A stretch of DNA of 64,000 bases from the NCBI RefSeq assembly GCF_022533585.1, contig NZ_CP092827.1, forward strand, positions 4,194,001 to 4,258,000, given 5' to 3'. Below the pieces are notes generated by a model, which had not been told where the DNA came from, made no database searches, and worked only from the letters and a program-made list of their open reading frames with translations. The position numbers were made by a program, and so were the translations under genes. This DNA comes from Pseudomonas sp. LS.1a. GTDB taxonomy: Bacteria > Pseudomonadota > Gammaproteobacteria > Pseudomonadales > Pseudomonadaceae. Of the stretch, positions 17,746 through 27,000 are shown piece by piece (positions within the stretch are counted from its first letter, which is position 1; each line of letters opens with the position of its first letter).

Positions 17746-17843
17746 CTGGCCTTCTTCGCGGGTAAACCCGCTCCCGCAGGGAAAGTGCAAGCTTGAAGCC
17801 TGCGCCGTCCCTGTGGGAGCGGGTTTACCCGCGAAAGGGCCAG
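17746..17843. repeat. REP pair, right copy flanking the Cpx-like operon
   Basis: Inverted REP pair. Bases 17747-17835 are the exact reverse complement of 14949-15037, spacer included. Confidence 0.93.
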
Positions 17844-17876
17844 CAGCCCTGATAAAGCAATCAGCCCAAGGCTGCG

Positions 17877-18434
17877 TTACTCGCCCCAGGCACTTACGAA
17901 ATCAGCGGTTTCCAGAATGGGCGCCGTACGCGGCTCGGTCAGCGGCGTACCAACATACAGGTAACCGATCAGTTCCTCGTTCTCGGCCAGCCCCAAGCCC
18001 TTGTGCACGTGGGCATCGAAGGCCATATCCCCGGTACGCCACACCGCACCGATACCTTGCGCATGCGCCGCAATCAGGATGCCGTGCGCCGCACAGCCCG
18101 CCGCCAGCCGCTGCTCGGACCTGGGCACCTTGAAGTGATCCTGCAGCTTGGCAATCACCACGATCAGCAACGGCGCCCGCAGGGGCATGGCGCGGGCCTT
18201 GTCCAGGGCAGCCTGGCTGGCATCCCCCTTGTGCTGCAACGCTTCGGCGAACAGCTCACCCAGCTTCTCGCGGCCCTGGCCTTCGATGGTGAGGAACCGC
18301 CACGGCCGCAACTGGCCGTGGTCCGGGGCGCGCAGGGCGGCCTGGAACAGCGCCTCGCGCTGGGCGGCATTGGGCGCCGGGTCGGTCAGGCGTGGCACGG
18401 AAACACGGTTGAGCAATGCGTCGAGAGCCTCCAT
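17877..18434 (-). CDS. NAD(P)H nitroreductase, YdjA-like
   Basis: A 185-aa FMN-dependent nitroreductase-fold protein. RVSVPRLTDPAP and AALRAPDHGQLRPWRF are the FMN-phosphate-binding segments characteristic of the compact YdjA group, and GCAAHGILIAAHAQGIGAVWRTGDMA is the conserved helix near the flavin. These enzymes reduce nitroaromatics and quinones in vitro; the natural substrate is unknown. It is a single gene, divergent from trkH. Confidence 0.9.
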   Translation of the reverse strand: MEALDALLNRVSVPRLTDPAPNAAQREALFQAALRAPDHGQLRPWRFLTIEGQGREKLGELFAEALQHKGDASQAALDKARAMPLRAPLLIVVIAKLQDHFKVPRSEQRLAAGCAAHGILIAAHAQGIGAVWRTGDMAFDAHVHKGLGLAENEELIGYLYVGTPLTEPRTAPILETADFVSAWGE

Positions 18435-18536
18435 CGGCTACCCTCCTGGCAGGTAAATGTGCGGCCATTCTAGCGTTTACATCACCAGACCCATAGGTAG
18501 AATGGCGCCCTTCCGTTTCGAGTCAGAGCAGATCAC

Positions 18537-19991
18537 ATGGCGTTGCCGACCTTAAGGATCATTGGTTTCATCATCGGCATCTTCCTGATTACCCTCGCCG
18601 TCAGCATGGCAGTGCCCATGGCGACCCTGGTGATCTTCGAACGCACCCGTGACATGCCGTCGTTCCTCTGGTCGAGCCTGATCACCTTTGTCGCCGGCCT
18701 GGCCCTGGTGCTTCAGGGTCGCCCCGAGCATGTGCACCTGCGCCCGCGCGATATGTACCTGCTGACCGTCAGCAGCTGGCTGGTGGTGTGTGTATTCGCC
18801 GCCCTGCCGTTCCTGCTGACCCAGCACATCAGCTACACCGACGCCTTCTTCGAAAGCATGTCGGGTATCACCGCCACCGGTGCCACCGTGCTCAGCGGGC
18901 TCGATAACATGTCTCCAGGCATCCTGATGTGGCGTTCGATGCTGCACTGGCTCGGCGGCATCGGCTTCATCGGCATGGCGGTTGCGATCCTGCCGCTGCT
19001 GCGCATCGGTGGCATGCGCCTGTTCCAGACCGAATCGTCCGACCGCTCGGAGAAGGTCATGCCGCGCTCGCACATGGTCGCCAAGTCGATCGTGGGGGTA
19101 TACGTCGGCTTCTCGATCCTGGGCGCGCTGGGCTTCTGGTGGGCCGGCATGAACCCGTTCGATGCAATCAACCACGCCATGTCGGCGATCTCCACTGGCG
19201 GGTTTTCCACCTCCGACCAGTCGCTGGCCAAGTGGGATATCCCGGCCGTGCACTGGGTCGCGGTGGTGGTGATGATCCTCGGCAGCCTGCCCTTCACCCT
19301 CTACGTGGCCACCCTGCGTGGCAACCGCAAGGCACTGATCCGCGACCAGCAGGTGCAAGGCTTGCTGGGCATGCTGGTGGCCACCTGGCTGGTGCTTGGC
19401 ACCTGGTACTGGGCCACCACCAATCTGCACTGGCTCGATGCCCTGCGCCACGTGGCGCTGAACGTGACCTCGGTGGTCACCACCACCGGTTTCGCCCTGG
19501 GTGACTACAGCCTGTGGGGCAACTTCTCGCTGATGCTGTTCTTCTACCTGGGCTTCGTCGGCGGCTGCTCCGGCTCGACGGCAGGTGGCATCAAGATCTT
19601 CCGCTTCCAGGTCGCCTACATCCTGCTCAAGGCCAGCCTCAACCAGCTGATCCACCCGCGCGCGGTGATCAAGCAGAAGTACAACGGCCACCGCCTCGAC
19701 GAAGAAATCGTGCGTTCGATCCTGACCTTCTCGTTCTTCTTCGCCATTACCATATGCGTCATGGCGCTGCTGCTGTCGTTGCTTGGCGTAGACTGGATGA
19801 CCGCCCTGACTGGCGCTGCCGGCACGGTCTCGGGTGTAGGCCCGGGCCTGGGTGAAGTGATCGGCCCGTCGGGCAACTACGCCACGCTGCCGGACGCTGC
19901 CAAGTGGATTCTCGCCAGCGGCATGCTGCTCGGCCGCCTGGAAATCATCACGGTGCTAGTGTTGTGCATGCCGGCGTTCTGGCGCCACTGA
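18537..19991 (+). CDS. trkH: Trk-type potassium uptake channel subunit TrkH
   Basis: A 484-aa inner-membrane potassium channel-transporter, the length of E. coli TrkH. Four pore repeats with selectivity-filter glycines are visible: SGITATGATVLSG, SAISTGGFST, TSVVTTTGFALGDYS and TVSGVGPGLGEVIGP. The GCSGSTAGGIKIFR segment is a family signature. It needs the cytoplasmic gating protein TrkA, which is not in the window. Its last 44 bases overlap the oppositely oriented AraC-type gene. Confidence 0.93.
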   Translation: MALPTLRIIGFIIGIFLITLAVSMAVPMATLVIFERTRDMPSFLWSSLITFVAGLALVLQGRPEHVHLRPRDMYLLTVSSWLVVCVFAALPFLLTQHISYTDAFFESMSGITATGATVLSGLDNMSPGILMWRSMLHWLGGIGFIGMAVAILPLLRIGGMRLFQTESSDRSEKVMPRSHMVAKSIVGVYVGFSILGALGFWWAGMNPFDAINHAMSAISTGGFSTSDQSLAKWDIPAVHWVAVVVMILGSLPFTLYVATLRGNRKALIRDQQVQGLLGMLVATWLVLGTWYWATTNLHWLDALRHVALNVTSVVTTTGFALGDYSLWGNFSLMLFFYLGFVGGCSGSTAGGIKIFRFQVAYILLKASLNQLIHPRAVIKQKYNGHRLDEEIVRSILTFSFFFAITICVMALLLSLLGVDWMTALTGAAGTVSGVGPGLGEVIGPSGNYATLPDAAKWILASGMLLGRLEIITVLVLCMPAFWRH

Positions 19992-21018
19992 CCACCTCGG
20001 GCTCCGCGCCCAGACGCGCGCGGTACTCACCAGGCGTGGCATCGTACCAGCGGCGGAACGCCCGGTAGAAGTTGCTGGGGTCGGCAAAGCCCAGCAGGTA
20101 GGCGGTCTCCATCAGGGTCATGCCTGGCTGCGCCAGGTACTGTTCGGCCAGTTCGCGGCGGGTGTCATCGAGCAGGGTCTGGAAGCTGGTGCCTTCTTCC
20201 TGCAACCGCCGCTGCAAAGTGCGCTGCGACAGGTGCAGGGCCTGAGCCAGGGTTTCGCGCTTGGGCTCGCCCTGCGGCAGGATACGGCACAGCACCTGGC
20301 GCACGCGGTGGGTGACCCGGCTTTCCGAGAAACGCGCCAGGTATTCGCCGGCAAAGCGGTCATGCAGGATGGCCATGGCTTCATTGGCGGTGGGCAGCGG
20401 TGCCTCCATGTCGGCGCGCTCGAACACCAGCGCATCGTGCGGCGCACCAAACACCAGCGGCGAATGAAACGCCGCTTTGTACGGCTCGATATTCTTTGGC
20501 TGCGGCCCCTGCACCAGCACCCGGCGCGGTTGCACCGGCCGACCGCTGAGCCAGCTGCACAGCGCCAGCGCACAGGCCAGCGATGCTTCGGCACTGTGCC
20601 GGGTCGGCGGCAGATGGTCGCCATGTACGGTCAGGATCAGCGAATAGCCCTCGGGGCCGAGAGAGAAGCTGAGGTCGGAGCTCTCGGCGATGATGCGCTG
20701 GTAACGCACCAGGCGCTCGAAGCCTTCGGCCAGGGTGCGGCTGGACATCAACGCATAACCCACCACATGGAACGATGCCGGGCGCACCACCCGCGCCATG
20801 TTCAGGCCTATGGCCTCGTTGCCCGACAGTTCCACCGCCAGTTGCCACAGGCGTGTCATGGAGTCCTGGGGGAAACGCGCGTCGGGGTCGTCGAGCGCAG
20901 CGAAATCCAGCCCCAGCTGCTTGAACATGGCCCGGCAGTCCAGCCCTTCCAGTTCGAGTGCCTTCACGATCCCTGATGCCCAGCTGGCCGACGTGGTTCT
21001 TTCGCTCATGACAGGCAT
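19948..21018 (-). CDS. AraC-family regulator, OruR-like
   Basis: A 356-aa regulator with an N-terminal Arabinose_bd-type domain (WASGIVKALELEGLDC, SFHVVGYALMSSRTLAEGFERLVRYQR) and a C-terminal double helix-turn-helix (LHLSQRTLQRRLQEEGTSFQ, TAYLLGFADPSNFYRAFRRW). This layout is that of the OruR/ornithine and related virulence or metabolic regulators; the target is unknown. The start may be the ATG at 21018 or the one at 21009 (MSERTTSAS). The C-terminal extension reads into the trkH coding sequence, giving a 44-base tail-to-tail overlap. Confidence 0.85.
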   Translation of the reverse strand: MPVMSERTTSASWASGIVKALELEGLDCRAMFKQLGLDFAALDDPDARFPQDSMTRLWQLAVELSGNEAIGLNMARVVRPASFHVVGYALMSSRTLAEGFERLVRYQRIIAESSDLSFSLGPEGYSLILTVHGDHLPPTRHSAEASLACALALCSWLSGRPVQPRRVLVQGPQPKNIEPYKAAFHSPLVFGAPHDALVFERADMEAPLPTANEAMAILHDRFAGEYLARFSESRVTHRVRQVLCRILPQGEPKRETLAQALHLSQRTLQRRLQEEGTSFQTLLDDTRRELAEQYLAQPGMTLMETAYLLGFADPSNFYRAFRRWYDATPGEYRARLGAEPEVVSGARTPACTTLAP

Positions 21019-21162
21019 TTTATGCTGACCGCTCCTGCGGTGAACCCCACGGATATTCAATTGGCGCCTATTGTCACTGATAGGCCTCGCCAGTCACTCT
21101 AGACTCGAATCAGGCTCCACGCCGTGCATCTTGTCCAGAAGTATTAATACCGGAGCACTGCC

Positions 21163-21474
21163 ATGAACCGCACAGCGCAGTTTCGCAGTTTTGCCGAGTT
21201 CTACCCTTATTACCTGGGGGAGCACAGCAACCCCACCTGTCGCCGCCTGCACTTTGTCGGCACCAGCCTGGTGATTGCTTTGCTGGCCTATACCATTGGC
21301 AGTGGCAAATGGTTGCTGCTACTGGCCTTGCCGGTGTTCGGCTACGGCTTTGCCTGGGTCGGGCATTTCTTTTTCGAAAAGAACCGGCCAGCGACCTTTA
21401 CCCATCCGCTGTACAGCCTGATAGGGGATTTCGTGATGTTTCGGGATATCCTGCTGGGCAAGATCAGCCTGTAG
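21163..21474 (+). CDS. DUF962 / Mpo1-like membrane protein
   Basis: A 103-aa protein with the DUF962 pattern: SFAEFYPYYLGEHSNPTCRRLHFVGTSL at the start, then two or three hydrophobic segments and GYGFAWVGHFFFEKNRPATF with the conserved histidine. The yeast relative Mpo1 is an Fe(II)-dependent dioxygenase that alpha-oxidises 2-hydroxy fatty acids, and the conserved histidines are kept here. The bacterial function is inferred only. A GGAG site precedes the ATG. Confidence 0.88.
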   Translation: MNRTAQFRSFAEFYPYYLGEHSNPTCRRLHFVGTSLVIALLAYTIGSGKWLLLLALPVFGYGFAWVGHFFFEKNRPATFTHPLYSLIGDFVMFRDILLGKISL

Positions 21475-21515
21475 ATTTTTTGGGGCTGCTTTGCAGCCCC
21501 CAGGGCCCTCAAGCC

Positions 21516-22328
21516 CTACGCCTGTTCGCGCACCGCCGCTGCTGCCTGCGCCTCTCGCGCCTGCGCCTGCGCCAGCCGATAAAGCTCGATCGTGCCATCC
21601 CAATGCTCGATCAGCGCCGTGCACGATTCCACCCAATCCCCACAATTGAGGTACTCCACCTCCCCCACCTGGCGAATCTCGGCATGGTGGATATGCCCAC
21701 ACACCACCCCGTGAAAACCACGGCGGGTGCACTCATGGGCAATGGCATCCTCGAAGTCGCTGATGAAGTTCACCGCGCCTTTGACCTTGTGCTTCAGGTA
21801 CGCCGACAGTGACCAATAGCCGTATCCATAGCGGGCACGCCAGTGGTTGAGCCAGCGGTTGAGCACCAGGGTGAACTCGTAGGCACGGTCACCGAGGAAC
21901 GCCAGCCAGCGGTGGTAACGGGTAATCACGTCGAACTGGTCGCCATGGATCACCAGCAGGCGGCGGCCATCGGCGGTGAGGTGCTCGGCCTCGTCCACCA
22001 GTTGGATGTTGCCGAGGATCAGCCTGGAGTAACGGCGCAGGAATTCGTCATGGTTGCCAGTGACGTAGATCACCTCGGTGCCCCGCTTGCTCATGGTCAG
22101 CAACCGGCGGATCACGTTGGTGTGGGCTTGTGGCCAGTAGATACCGCCGCGCAGCTTCCAGCCATCGATGATATCGCCCACCAGGTAGATGCGGTCGGCC
22201 TGGTACCCCTTGAGGAACTGCGACAGGTGTTCGGCCTGGCAGTCGCGGGTGCCCAGATGCACATCGGAAATCCACAGGGTACGCACGCGTTGCTTGCGCG
22301 AGGGGCGGGACAGTTCGGCATGGGTCAT
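21516..22328 (-). CDS. metallophosphatase, LpxH-like (UDP-2,3-diacylglucosamine diphosphatase family)
   Basis: A 270-aa calcineurin-like phosphoesterase. The metal ligands are visible in WISDVHLGTRD, YLVGDIIDGW, VTGNHDEFLR, LVIHGDQFD and VVCGHIHHAEI. The segment order is that of LpxH-type and related (YbbF-like) lipid A enzymes, but it is longer than canonical LpxH of about 240 residues and belongs to the second group found in pseudomonads, so the substrate is open. I chose ATG 22328, with GGAG seven bases upstream; a long extension to 22826 runs antisense through the next gene. Confidence 0.88.
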   Translation of the reverse strand: MTHAELSRPSRKQRVRTLWISDVHLGTRDCQAEHLSQFLKGYQADRIYLVGDIIDGWKLRGGIYWPQAHTNVIRRLLTMSKRGTEVIYVTGNHDEFLRRYSRLILGNIQLVDEAEHLTADGRRLLVIHGDQFDVITRYHRWLAFLGDRAYEFTLVLNRWLNHWRARYGYGYWSLSAYLKHKVKGAVNFISDFEDAIAHECTRRGFHGVVCGHIHHAEIRQVGEVEYLNCGDWVESCTALIEHWDGTIELYRLAQAQAREAQAAAAVREQA

Positions 22329-22459
22329 GGGCAGGCTCCGGCGCAGTTTGCTGGAGACTGGCAGGCGCGGATGACAGCGCAGTGGCAAAACCGTTACGAG
22401 TGATGGGTTGCAGGGAATGAGGCACAATGCGCTTCTGCCCTGCGAGGACGACGCTACCC

Positions 22460-23227
22460 ATGACCACCGGCCCGATCCTCTCGCTGCGCCATTACCGCGA
22501 CAGCCTGATCGCCCACAGCCACGAACACCCGCAACTGGTGTTCGGCCTGCGCGGCCGCCTGGAGTTCGAGGTGCAGGGGCATGGCGCCGGGATCGATCGG
22601 CAGGGGCTGATCGTGGTACCGGCGGGTGCCCATCACACCTGCGCCAGCGATGGCGGCAGCGATTGCCTGGTGCTGGATGTGCCCGGGGACCACTGGTTGC
22701 GCGAGCAACTGGGCGAACATGCCGATGCCAGCCGCCGTCTGCTCGACCGCCCCGGCGCCCTGGGCCTGGATGAGCGCCAGCAGCAGCTGGTGGACTGGCT
22801 GGCGGCCAGCCCCATGCATGACCCATTGATTGCCCGGCAAGGGGCAGCGCTGCTGCTGGCCAGCCTCAACCCCACGGCGGCCGCCAGGGTCAGCGCCAGC
22901 CAGCGCCTGCCCTATGCTGCCTTCGATGCGCATATCGAGCAGCATGCCGCCTATCCGCTGCAAGTGGCTGACCTGGCGCGCATCGCCGGGTTGTCCAGTG
23001 CCCGCCTGCATGCGCGCTTTACTGCGGAGTGCGGGATGACGCCGATGGACTACATTCGCCAGCGGCGCTTGCTCAAGGCGCGACGCCTGGTGGTGCAGAC
23101 CTTGCTACCGATGGGCGAGATTGCGGCGCAGGTGGGGTACAGCTCGCAGAGTGCGTTTTCGGCGGCGATGTTGCGGGCGTTCGGGTGTACGCCGTTGGCA
23201 TTGCGGCGAGAGTCTGGCGACAACTGA
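22460..23227 (+). CDS. AraC-family regulator with N-terminal cupin
   Basis: A 255-aa regulator: an N-terminal cupin (SHEHPQLVFGLRGRLEFEVQGHG, with VVPAGAHHTC) and a C-terminal AraC helix-turn-helix pair (VADLARIAGLSSARLHARFTAECG and MGEIAAQVGYSSQSAFSAAMLRAFG). Regulators of this type often control a neighbouring exporter; the EamA gene at 23412 lies downstream in the same direction, though a REP pair sits between. The ligand is unknown. Confidence 0.88.
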   Translation: MTTGPILSLRHYRDSLIAHSHEHPQLVFGLRGRLEFEVQGHGAGIDRQGLIVVPAGAHHTCASDGGSDCLVLDVPGDHWLREQLGEHADASRRLLDRPGALGLDERQQQLVDWLAASPMHDPLIARQGAALLLASLNPTAAARVSASQRLPYAAFDAHIEQHAAYPLQVADLARIAGLSSARLHARFTAECGMTPMDYIRQRRLLKARRLVVQTLLPMGEIAAQVGYSSQSAFSAAMLRAFGCTPLALRRESGDN

Positions 23228-23274
23228 CGCCAGTCTTGCGACAGAACGCGTTTGCCTGAGCCTGTACACTTTGC

Positions 23275-23382
23275 CTGTGCCGGCCCTTTCGCGGGTAAAC
23301 CCGCTCCCACAGGTACTGCACCGCTTTCAAAGCCTGTGCAGTACCTGTGGGAGCGGGTTTACCCGCGAAAGGGCCGGCACAG
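23275..23382. repeat. REP pair
   Basis: Inverted pair, arms starting CTGTGCCGGCCCTTTCGCGG, between the AraC and EamA genes. Confidence 0.9.
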
Positions 23383-23411
23383 CCAGTAGAGATCTTGAGC
23401 AAGGACCACCC

Positions 23412-24302
23412 ATGAACCACCGCACCGCCCTCGGGGCCCTGCATATCGGCGCGCTGTTCTTCGGCCTCACCGGCGTCTTCGGCAAACTGGCTACCAGCGC
23501 CAGCCCGGCGATAATCGTCTTCGGCCGCGCCGCCTTCGCCGTGCTCGCCCTGGCCCTGTTCGCCAGCCTGACCGGGCCGGGCTGGCAACGCCTGAGCGGC
23601 CAGGACGCCCGCCGCCTGCTGCTCGGCGGTGTGCTGCTGGCCGGCCATTGGGTCAGCTTCTTCATCGCGGTAAAGGTTGCCGGCGTGGCCATCGCCACCC
23701 TCGGCTTCGCCAGCTTCCCGGCCTTTACCGTAATCCTCGAAGGCCTGCTGTTCCGCGAGCGCATCCGCCGCAACGAGGCTGTGCTGGTATTGCTGGTCAG
23801 CATTGGCCTGGTGCTGGTCACACCGGCATTCGACCTGGCCAGTGAAGCTACCGGCGGCCTGCTCTGGTCATTGCTGTCGGGGCTGCTGTTCTCCCTGTTG
23901 TCACTCACCAACCGCGCCGGCTCCGGCCGCCTGCCCGCAGTGCAGGCGGCGCTGTGGCAGAACCTGGTGGTGGGCTTGTGCCTGCTGCCGTTCGCAGCAC
24001 CGGACCTGGCCGGCGTAACCACCATGGACTGGCTGTGGATCGCCCTGCTCGGCATCTTCTGCACCGGCGTGGCACACAGCCTGTTCGTCGCCAGCCTGTC
24101 GGTGATCAAGGCGCGCACCGCCGCCGTGGTGTTCGCCATGGAACCGGTCTACGGCATAGCCGTGGCCTGGGTGGTGTTCGCCGAAACCCCGACCTTGCGC
24201 ATGCTGCTGGGCGGCGCACTGATCATCTTCGCCATCGTGCTGTCCAGCCGCCTGGCCGCCGAGCAACCGCCCAGGCAGCGGCCACTGGCCGAGGGCGCCT
24301 GA
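23412..24302 (+). CDS. EamA/DMT-family transporter
   Basis: A 296-aa inner-membrane protein with ten hydrophobic segments in two EamA repeats, ending each with the typical late pattern (GFASFPAFTVILEGLLFRERI in the first, VVFAMEPVYGIAVAWVVFAETP in the second). Members export amino acids or other metabolites. The direction and substrate are not visible. Its stop is one base from the convergent SelT/SelW-like gene. Confidence 0.9.
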   Translation: MNHRTALGALHIGALFFGLTGVFGKLATSASPAIIVFGRAAFAVLALALFASLTGPGWQRLSGQDARRLLLGGVLLAGHWVSFFIAVKVAGVAIATLGFASFPAFTVILEGLLFRERIRRNEAVLVLLVSIGLVLVTPAFDLASEATGGLLWSLLSGLLFSLLSLTNRAGSGRLPAVQAALWQNLVVGLCLLPFAAPDLAGVTTMDWLWIALLGIFCTGVAHSLFVASLSVIKARTAAVVFAMEPVYGIAVAWVVFAETPTLRMLLGGALIIFAIVLSSRLAAEQPPRQRPLAEGA

Positions 24303-24303
24303 T

Positions 24304-24585
24304 TCAGCGGTCGTTGTGGCCCAGGTCGCGTTGCGGGTCGATCTGGTCACGCACCCGCTGCTTCAGCACCTTGGCCTCGGGGAAGCCCCCGTCGGCCTTG
24401 CGCTCCCAGATCTGCACACCATTGCAGGTGATGCGGAAGATACCGCCGGTGCCAGGCTCCAGCGCCACTCGGCCAAGGTCGTCAGCGAAGGTGCTGAGCA
24501 GTTCCTGGGCCAGCCAGGCGGCACGCAGCAGCCATTGGCACTGGGTGCAATATGTGATGACGATTTCCGGTTTGCTGTCGGCCAT
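24304..24585 (-). CDS. SelT/SelW/SelH-like (Rdx family) protein
   Basis: A 93-aa thioredoxin-like protein. The CxxC redox motif appears as YCTQCQWLLRAAWLAQELL and the second conserved region as GTGGIFRITCNGVQIWERK. In eukaryotes the second Cys is selenocysteine; here both are Cys. The exact redox partner is unknown. The gene ends tail-to-tail against the EamA gene. Confidence 0.9.
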   Translation of the reverse strand: MADSKPEIVITYCTQCQWLLRAAWLAQELLSTFADDLGRVALEPGTGGIFRITCNGVQIWERKADGGFPEAKVLKQRVRDQIDPQRDLGHNDR

Positions 24586-24652
24586 GGTGAGGCATCTCCA
24601 GGTGAGGGGCCGCTTATACTAGCGGTCTTTAGCCCACGGTTTGAGACTCACG

Positions 24653-26839
24653 ATGCGCCGTTTGCTGTTCTGTTTCCTGCTTACCCTTACCTCCCTCACG
24701 GTATTCGCCGCGGAAGCGGCCAGGCCCAAGGTTGGCCTGGTGCTGTCGGGTGGCGCGGCCCGTGGCCTGGCCCACATCGGAGTGCTCAAGGCCCTGGAGG
24801 AACAGGGTGTGCGCATCGACGCCATCGCCGGCACCAGCATGGGCGCAGTGGTCGGCGGCCTGTACGCCTCGGGCTACAGTGTCGATGAGCTGGAAAAGCT
24901 CGCCACCACCCTCGACTGGCAACAGGCACTGTCCGATGCCCCGCCGCGCAAGGACGTGCCATTCCGGCGCAAGCAGGATGACCGCGACTTCCTGGTCAAG
25001 CAGAAGCTCAGTTTTCGCGACGACGGCAGCCTGGGCCTGCCGCTGGGCGTGATCCAGGGCCAGAACCTGGCGCTGCTGCTGGAAAGCAAGCTGGCGCACA
25101 CCGCCGACACCCGTGACTTCGACAAGCTGCCCATCCCCTTCCGTGCAGTGGCCACCGACATCGCCAGCGGCGAAAAGGTAGTGTTCCGCCGTGGCCACCT
25201 GCCCCAGGTGATCCGCGCCAGCATGTCGATCCCGGCGGTGTTCGCCCCGGTCGAGCTGGACGGCCGGCTGCTGGTGGACGGCGGCATGGTCGACAACATC
25301 CCGCTGGACGTTGCCCGCGAAATGGGTGTGGACCTGGCCATCGTGGTCGACATCGGCACCCCGCTGCGTGACCGCAAGCAGCTGGCCACGGTGGTCGACG
25401 TGCTCAACCAGTCGATCACCCTGATGACCCGGCGCAACTCGGAGGAACAACTGGCCAGCCTGCACCGTGACGACATCCTCATCCAGCCGCCGCTGACCGC
25501 CTTCGGCGTCACCGATTTTGGCCGCGCCCGGGAAATGATCGAGGCCGGCTACCGCGCCACCCGCCTGCTCGACCCGCGCCTGCTCGCCCTGCGCCAGCCC
25601 GAAGGCGACAGCAGCCTGGCCGTGGCCCGTTCGCCACGCCAACGCACGCCGACGATCACCGCGATCAGGATCGAGAACGACTCCAAGGTCAGCGACGACG
25701 TCATCCGCTCGTACATCCGCCAGCCCATCAATGCCCCGCTGGAGCTGGACCGCCTGCAGACCGACATGGGCACGCTGTATGGCCTGGACTACTTCGACCG
25801 GGTGCAGTACCGCGTGGTGCACAAGGGTGACGACAACACCCTGGTGATCAACGCCCGAGGCCGCCGCGGTGGCACCGACTACCTGCGCCTGGGCCTGAAC
25901 CTGTCGGACGACCTGCGCGGCGACAGCGCCTTCAACCTGGGCGCCAGCTACCGGGTCAACGGCATCAACAGCCTCGGCGCCGAATGGCTGACCCGTGGCC
26001 AGATCGGCGACCAGCAGGAACTGTACAGCGAGTTCTACCAGCCGCTGGACGTGGGCTCGCGCTATTTCATCGCGCCCTACCTGGACTTCGGTTCGCAAAA
26101 CATCGAAGCCACCCTGGACAACGACCCGGTCGCCGAATACCGCCTGGAGCGTTACGGCTTCGGCCTGAACGTGGGGCGGCAGATCGGCACCAACGGTGAA
26201 GTGCGCCTGGGCGTGGGCAAGGCCTGGGGCGAGGCCGAGGTGCGCATCGGCGACCAGGACCTGCCCAAGGTCAGTTTCAACGAAGGTTTCTACGAGCTGA
26301 AGTACTCGTTCGACACCCTCGACAATGTGTACTTCCCGCACCGCGGCGAGGATATCGGCCTGACCTTGCGCAAGTATGACCAGTCGCTGGATTCCGACCA
26401 GGACTACCGGCAGTGGATGTTCAACCTGGACAAGGCCCTCAGCAGCGGGCCGAACACCTTCGTGCTGGGCGGGCGCTACGGGCGCACGCTGGATGAGACC
26501 GAAGTGGTGACATCGAGCTTCGTGCTGGGCGGGGCGCGGGAGCTGTCAGGCTTCCGCCAGGACTCGGTGTCGGGGCAGAACGTGAGCCTGATGCGCATGG
26601 TCTACTACCGCCGCCTGACGCCACGAGCCTACGTGCCGCTGGACTTCCCGCTGTACATCGGCGGGTCGCTGGAGCGTGGGCGGGCGTGGAACAACGATAA
26701 CGAATTCGACAGTGGCTACATCAATGCGGCGAGCATCTTCCTGGGGCTGGAGACGCCGCTGGGGCCATTGAACCTGAGTTACGGGGCCAACAGTGCGCAT
26801 GAGCAGGCGGTGTACCTGAACCTGGGGCATACCTTCTAG
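24653..26839 (+). CDS. plpD: patatin-like phospholipase, type Vd autotransporter
   Basis: A 728-aa secreted phospholipase fused to its own outer-membrane translocator. In order: signal peptide (to about residue 20), patatin domain with oxyanion loop SGGAARGLAH, nucleophile Ser62 in GTSMG and the catalytic Asp in LLVDGGMVDNIP, a POTRA domain (about 320-400), and a C-terminal Omp85-like 16-strand beta-barrel ending in VYLNLGHTF with a terminal Phe. Order and length match PlpD of P. aeruginosa. I chose the ATG at 24653; a TTG at 24641 is less likely. Confidence 0.94.
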   Translation: MRRLLFCFLLTLTSLTVFAAEAARPKVGLVLSGGAARGLAHIGVLKALEEQGVRIDAIAGTSMGAVVGGLYASGYSVDELEKLATTLDWQQALSDAPPRKDVPFRRKQDDRDFLVKQKLSFRDDGSLGLPLGVIQGQNLALLLESKLAHTADTRDFDKLPIPFRAVATDIASGEKVVFRRGHLPQVIRASMSIPAVFAPVELDGRLLVDGGMVDNIPLDVAREMGVDLAIVVDIGTPLRDRKQLATVVDVLNQSITLMTRRNSEEQLASLHRDDILIQPPLTAFGVTDFGRAREMIEAGYRATRLLDPRLLALRQPEGDSSLAVARSPRQRTPTITAIRIENDSKVSDDVIRSYIRQPINAPLELDRLQTDMGTLYGLDYFDRVQYRVVHKGDDNTLVINARGRRGGTDYLRLGLNLSDDLRGDSAFNLGASYRVNGINSLGAEWLTRGQIGDQQELYSEFYQPLDVGSRYFIAPYLDFGSQNIEATLDNDPVAEYRLERYGFGLNVGRQIGTNGEVRLGVGKAWGEAEVRIGDQDLPKVSFNEGFYELKYSFDTLDNVYFPHRGEDIGLTLRKYDQSLDSDQDYRQWMFNLDKALSSGPNTFVLGGRYGRTLDETEVVTSSFVLGGARELSGFRQDSVSGQNVSLMRMVYYRRLTPRAYVPLDFPLYIGGSLERGRAWNNDNEFDSGYINAASIFLGLETPLGPLNLSYGANSAHEQAVYLNLGHTF

Positions 26840-26868
26840 GGCTTCATCGCTTTCAGGGCCGGTGAGAT

Positions 26869-26960
26869 CCCTGTGGGAGCGGATTCACCCGCGAAGCAGG
26901 CGACGCGGTGCATGGCACCGGCTGCGCCGGTGTTCGCGGCTAAAGCCGCTCCCACAGGGA
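26869..26960. repeat. mixed REP pair after plpD
   Basis: Left arm carries GGATTCACCCGCGAA and right arm TTCGCGGCTAAAGCCGCTCC, two REP subtypes facing each other. Bases 26903-26959 recur exactly at 47088-47144. Confidence 0.85.
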
Positions 26961-27000
26961 CAGCGCCAACTTGAAGGCCGCAAAGCGGCCCCAGGGCCCC

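Noticed and set aside
21482..21500. Hairpin GGGGCTGC-TTT-GCAGCCCC with a nearby T run as a terminator
   Set aside because: The T run lies on the 5' side of the hairpin for the plus strand, and becomes an A run after it on the minus strand, so neither transcript would end there by the intrinsic mechanism.
21516..22826. Start of the LpxH-like gene at 22826 giving 436 residues
   Set aside because: The extra 166 residues are antisense to the AraC gene and Arg/Gly/Pro-rich; ATG 22328 has a good ribosome site and gives the family length.
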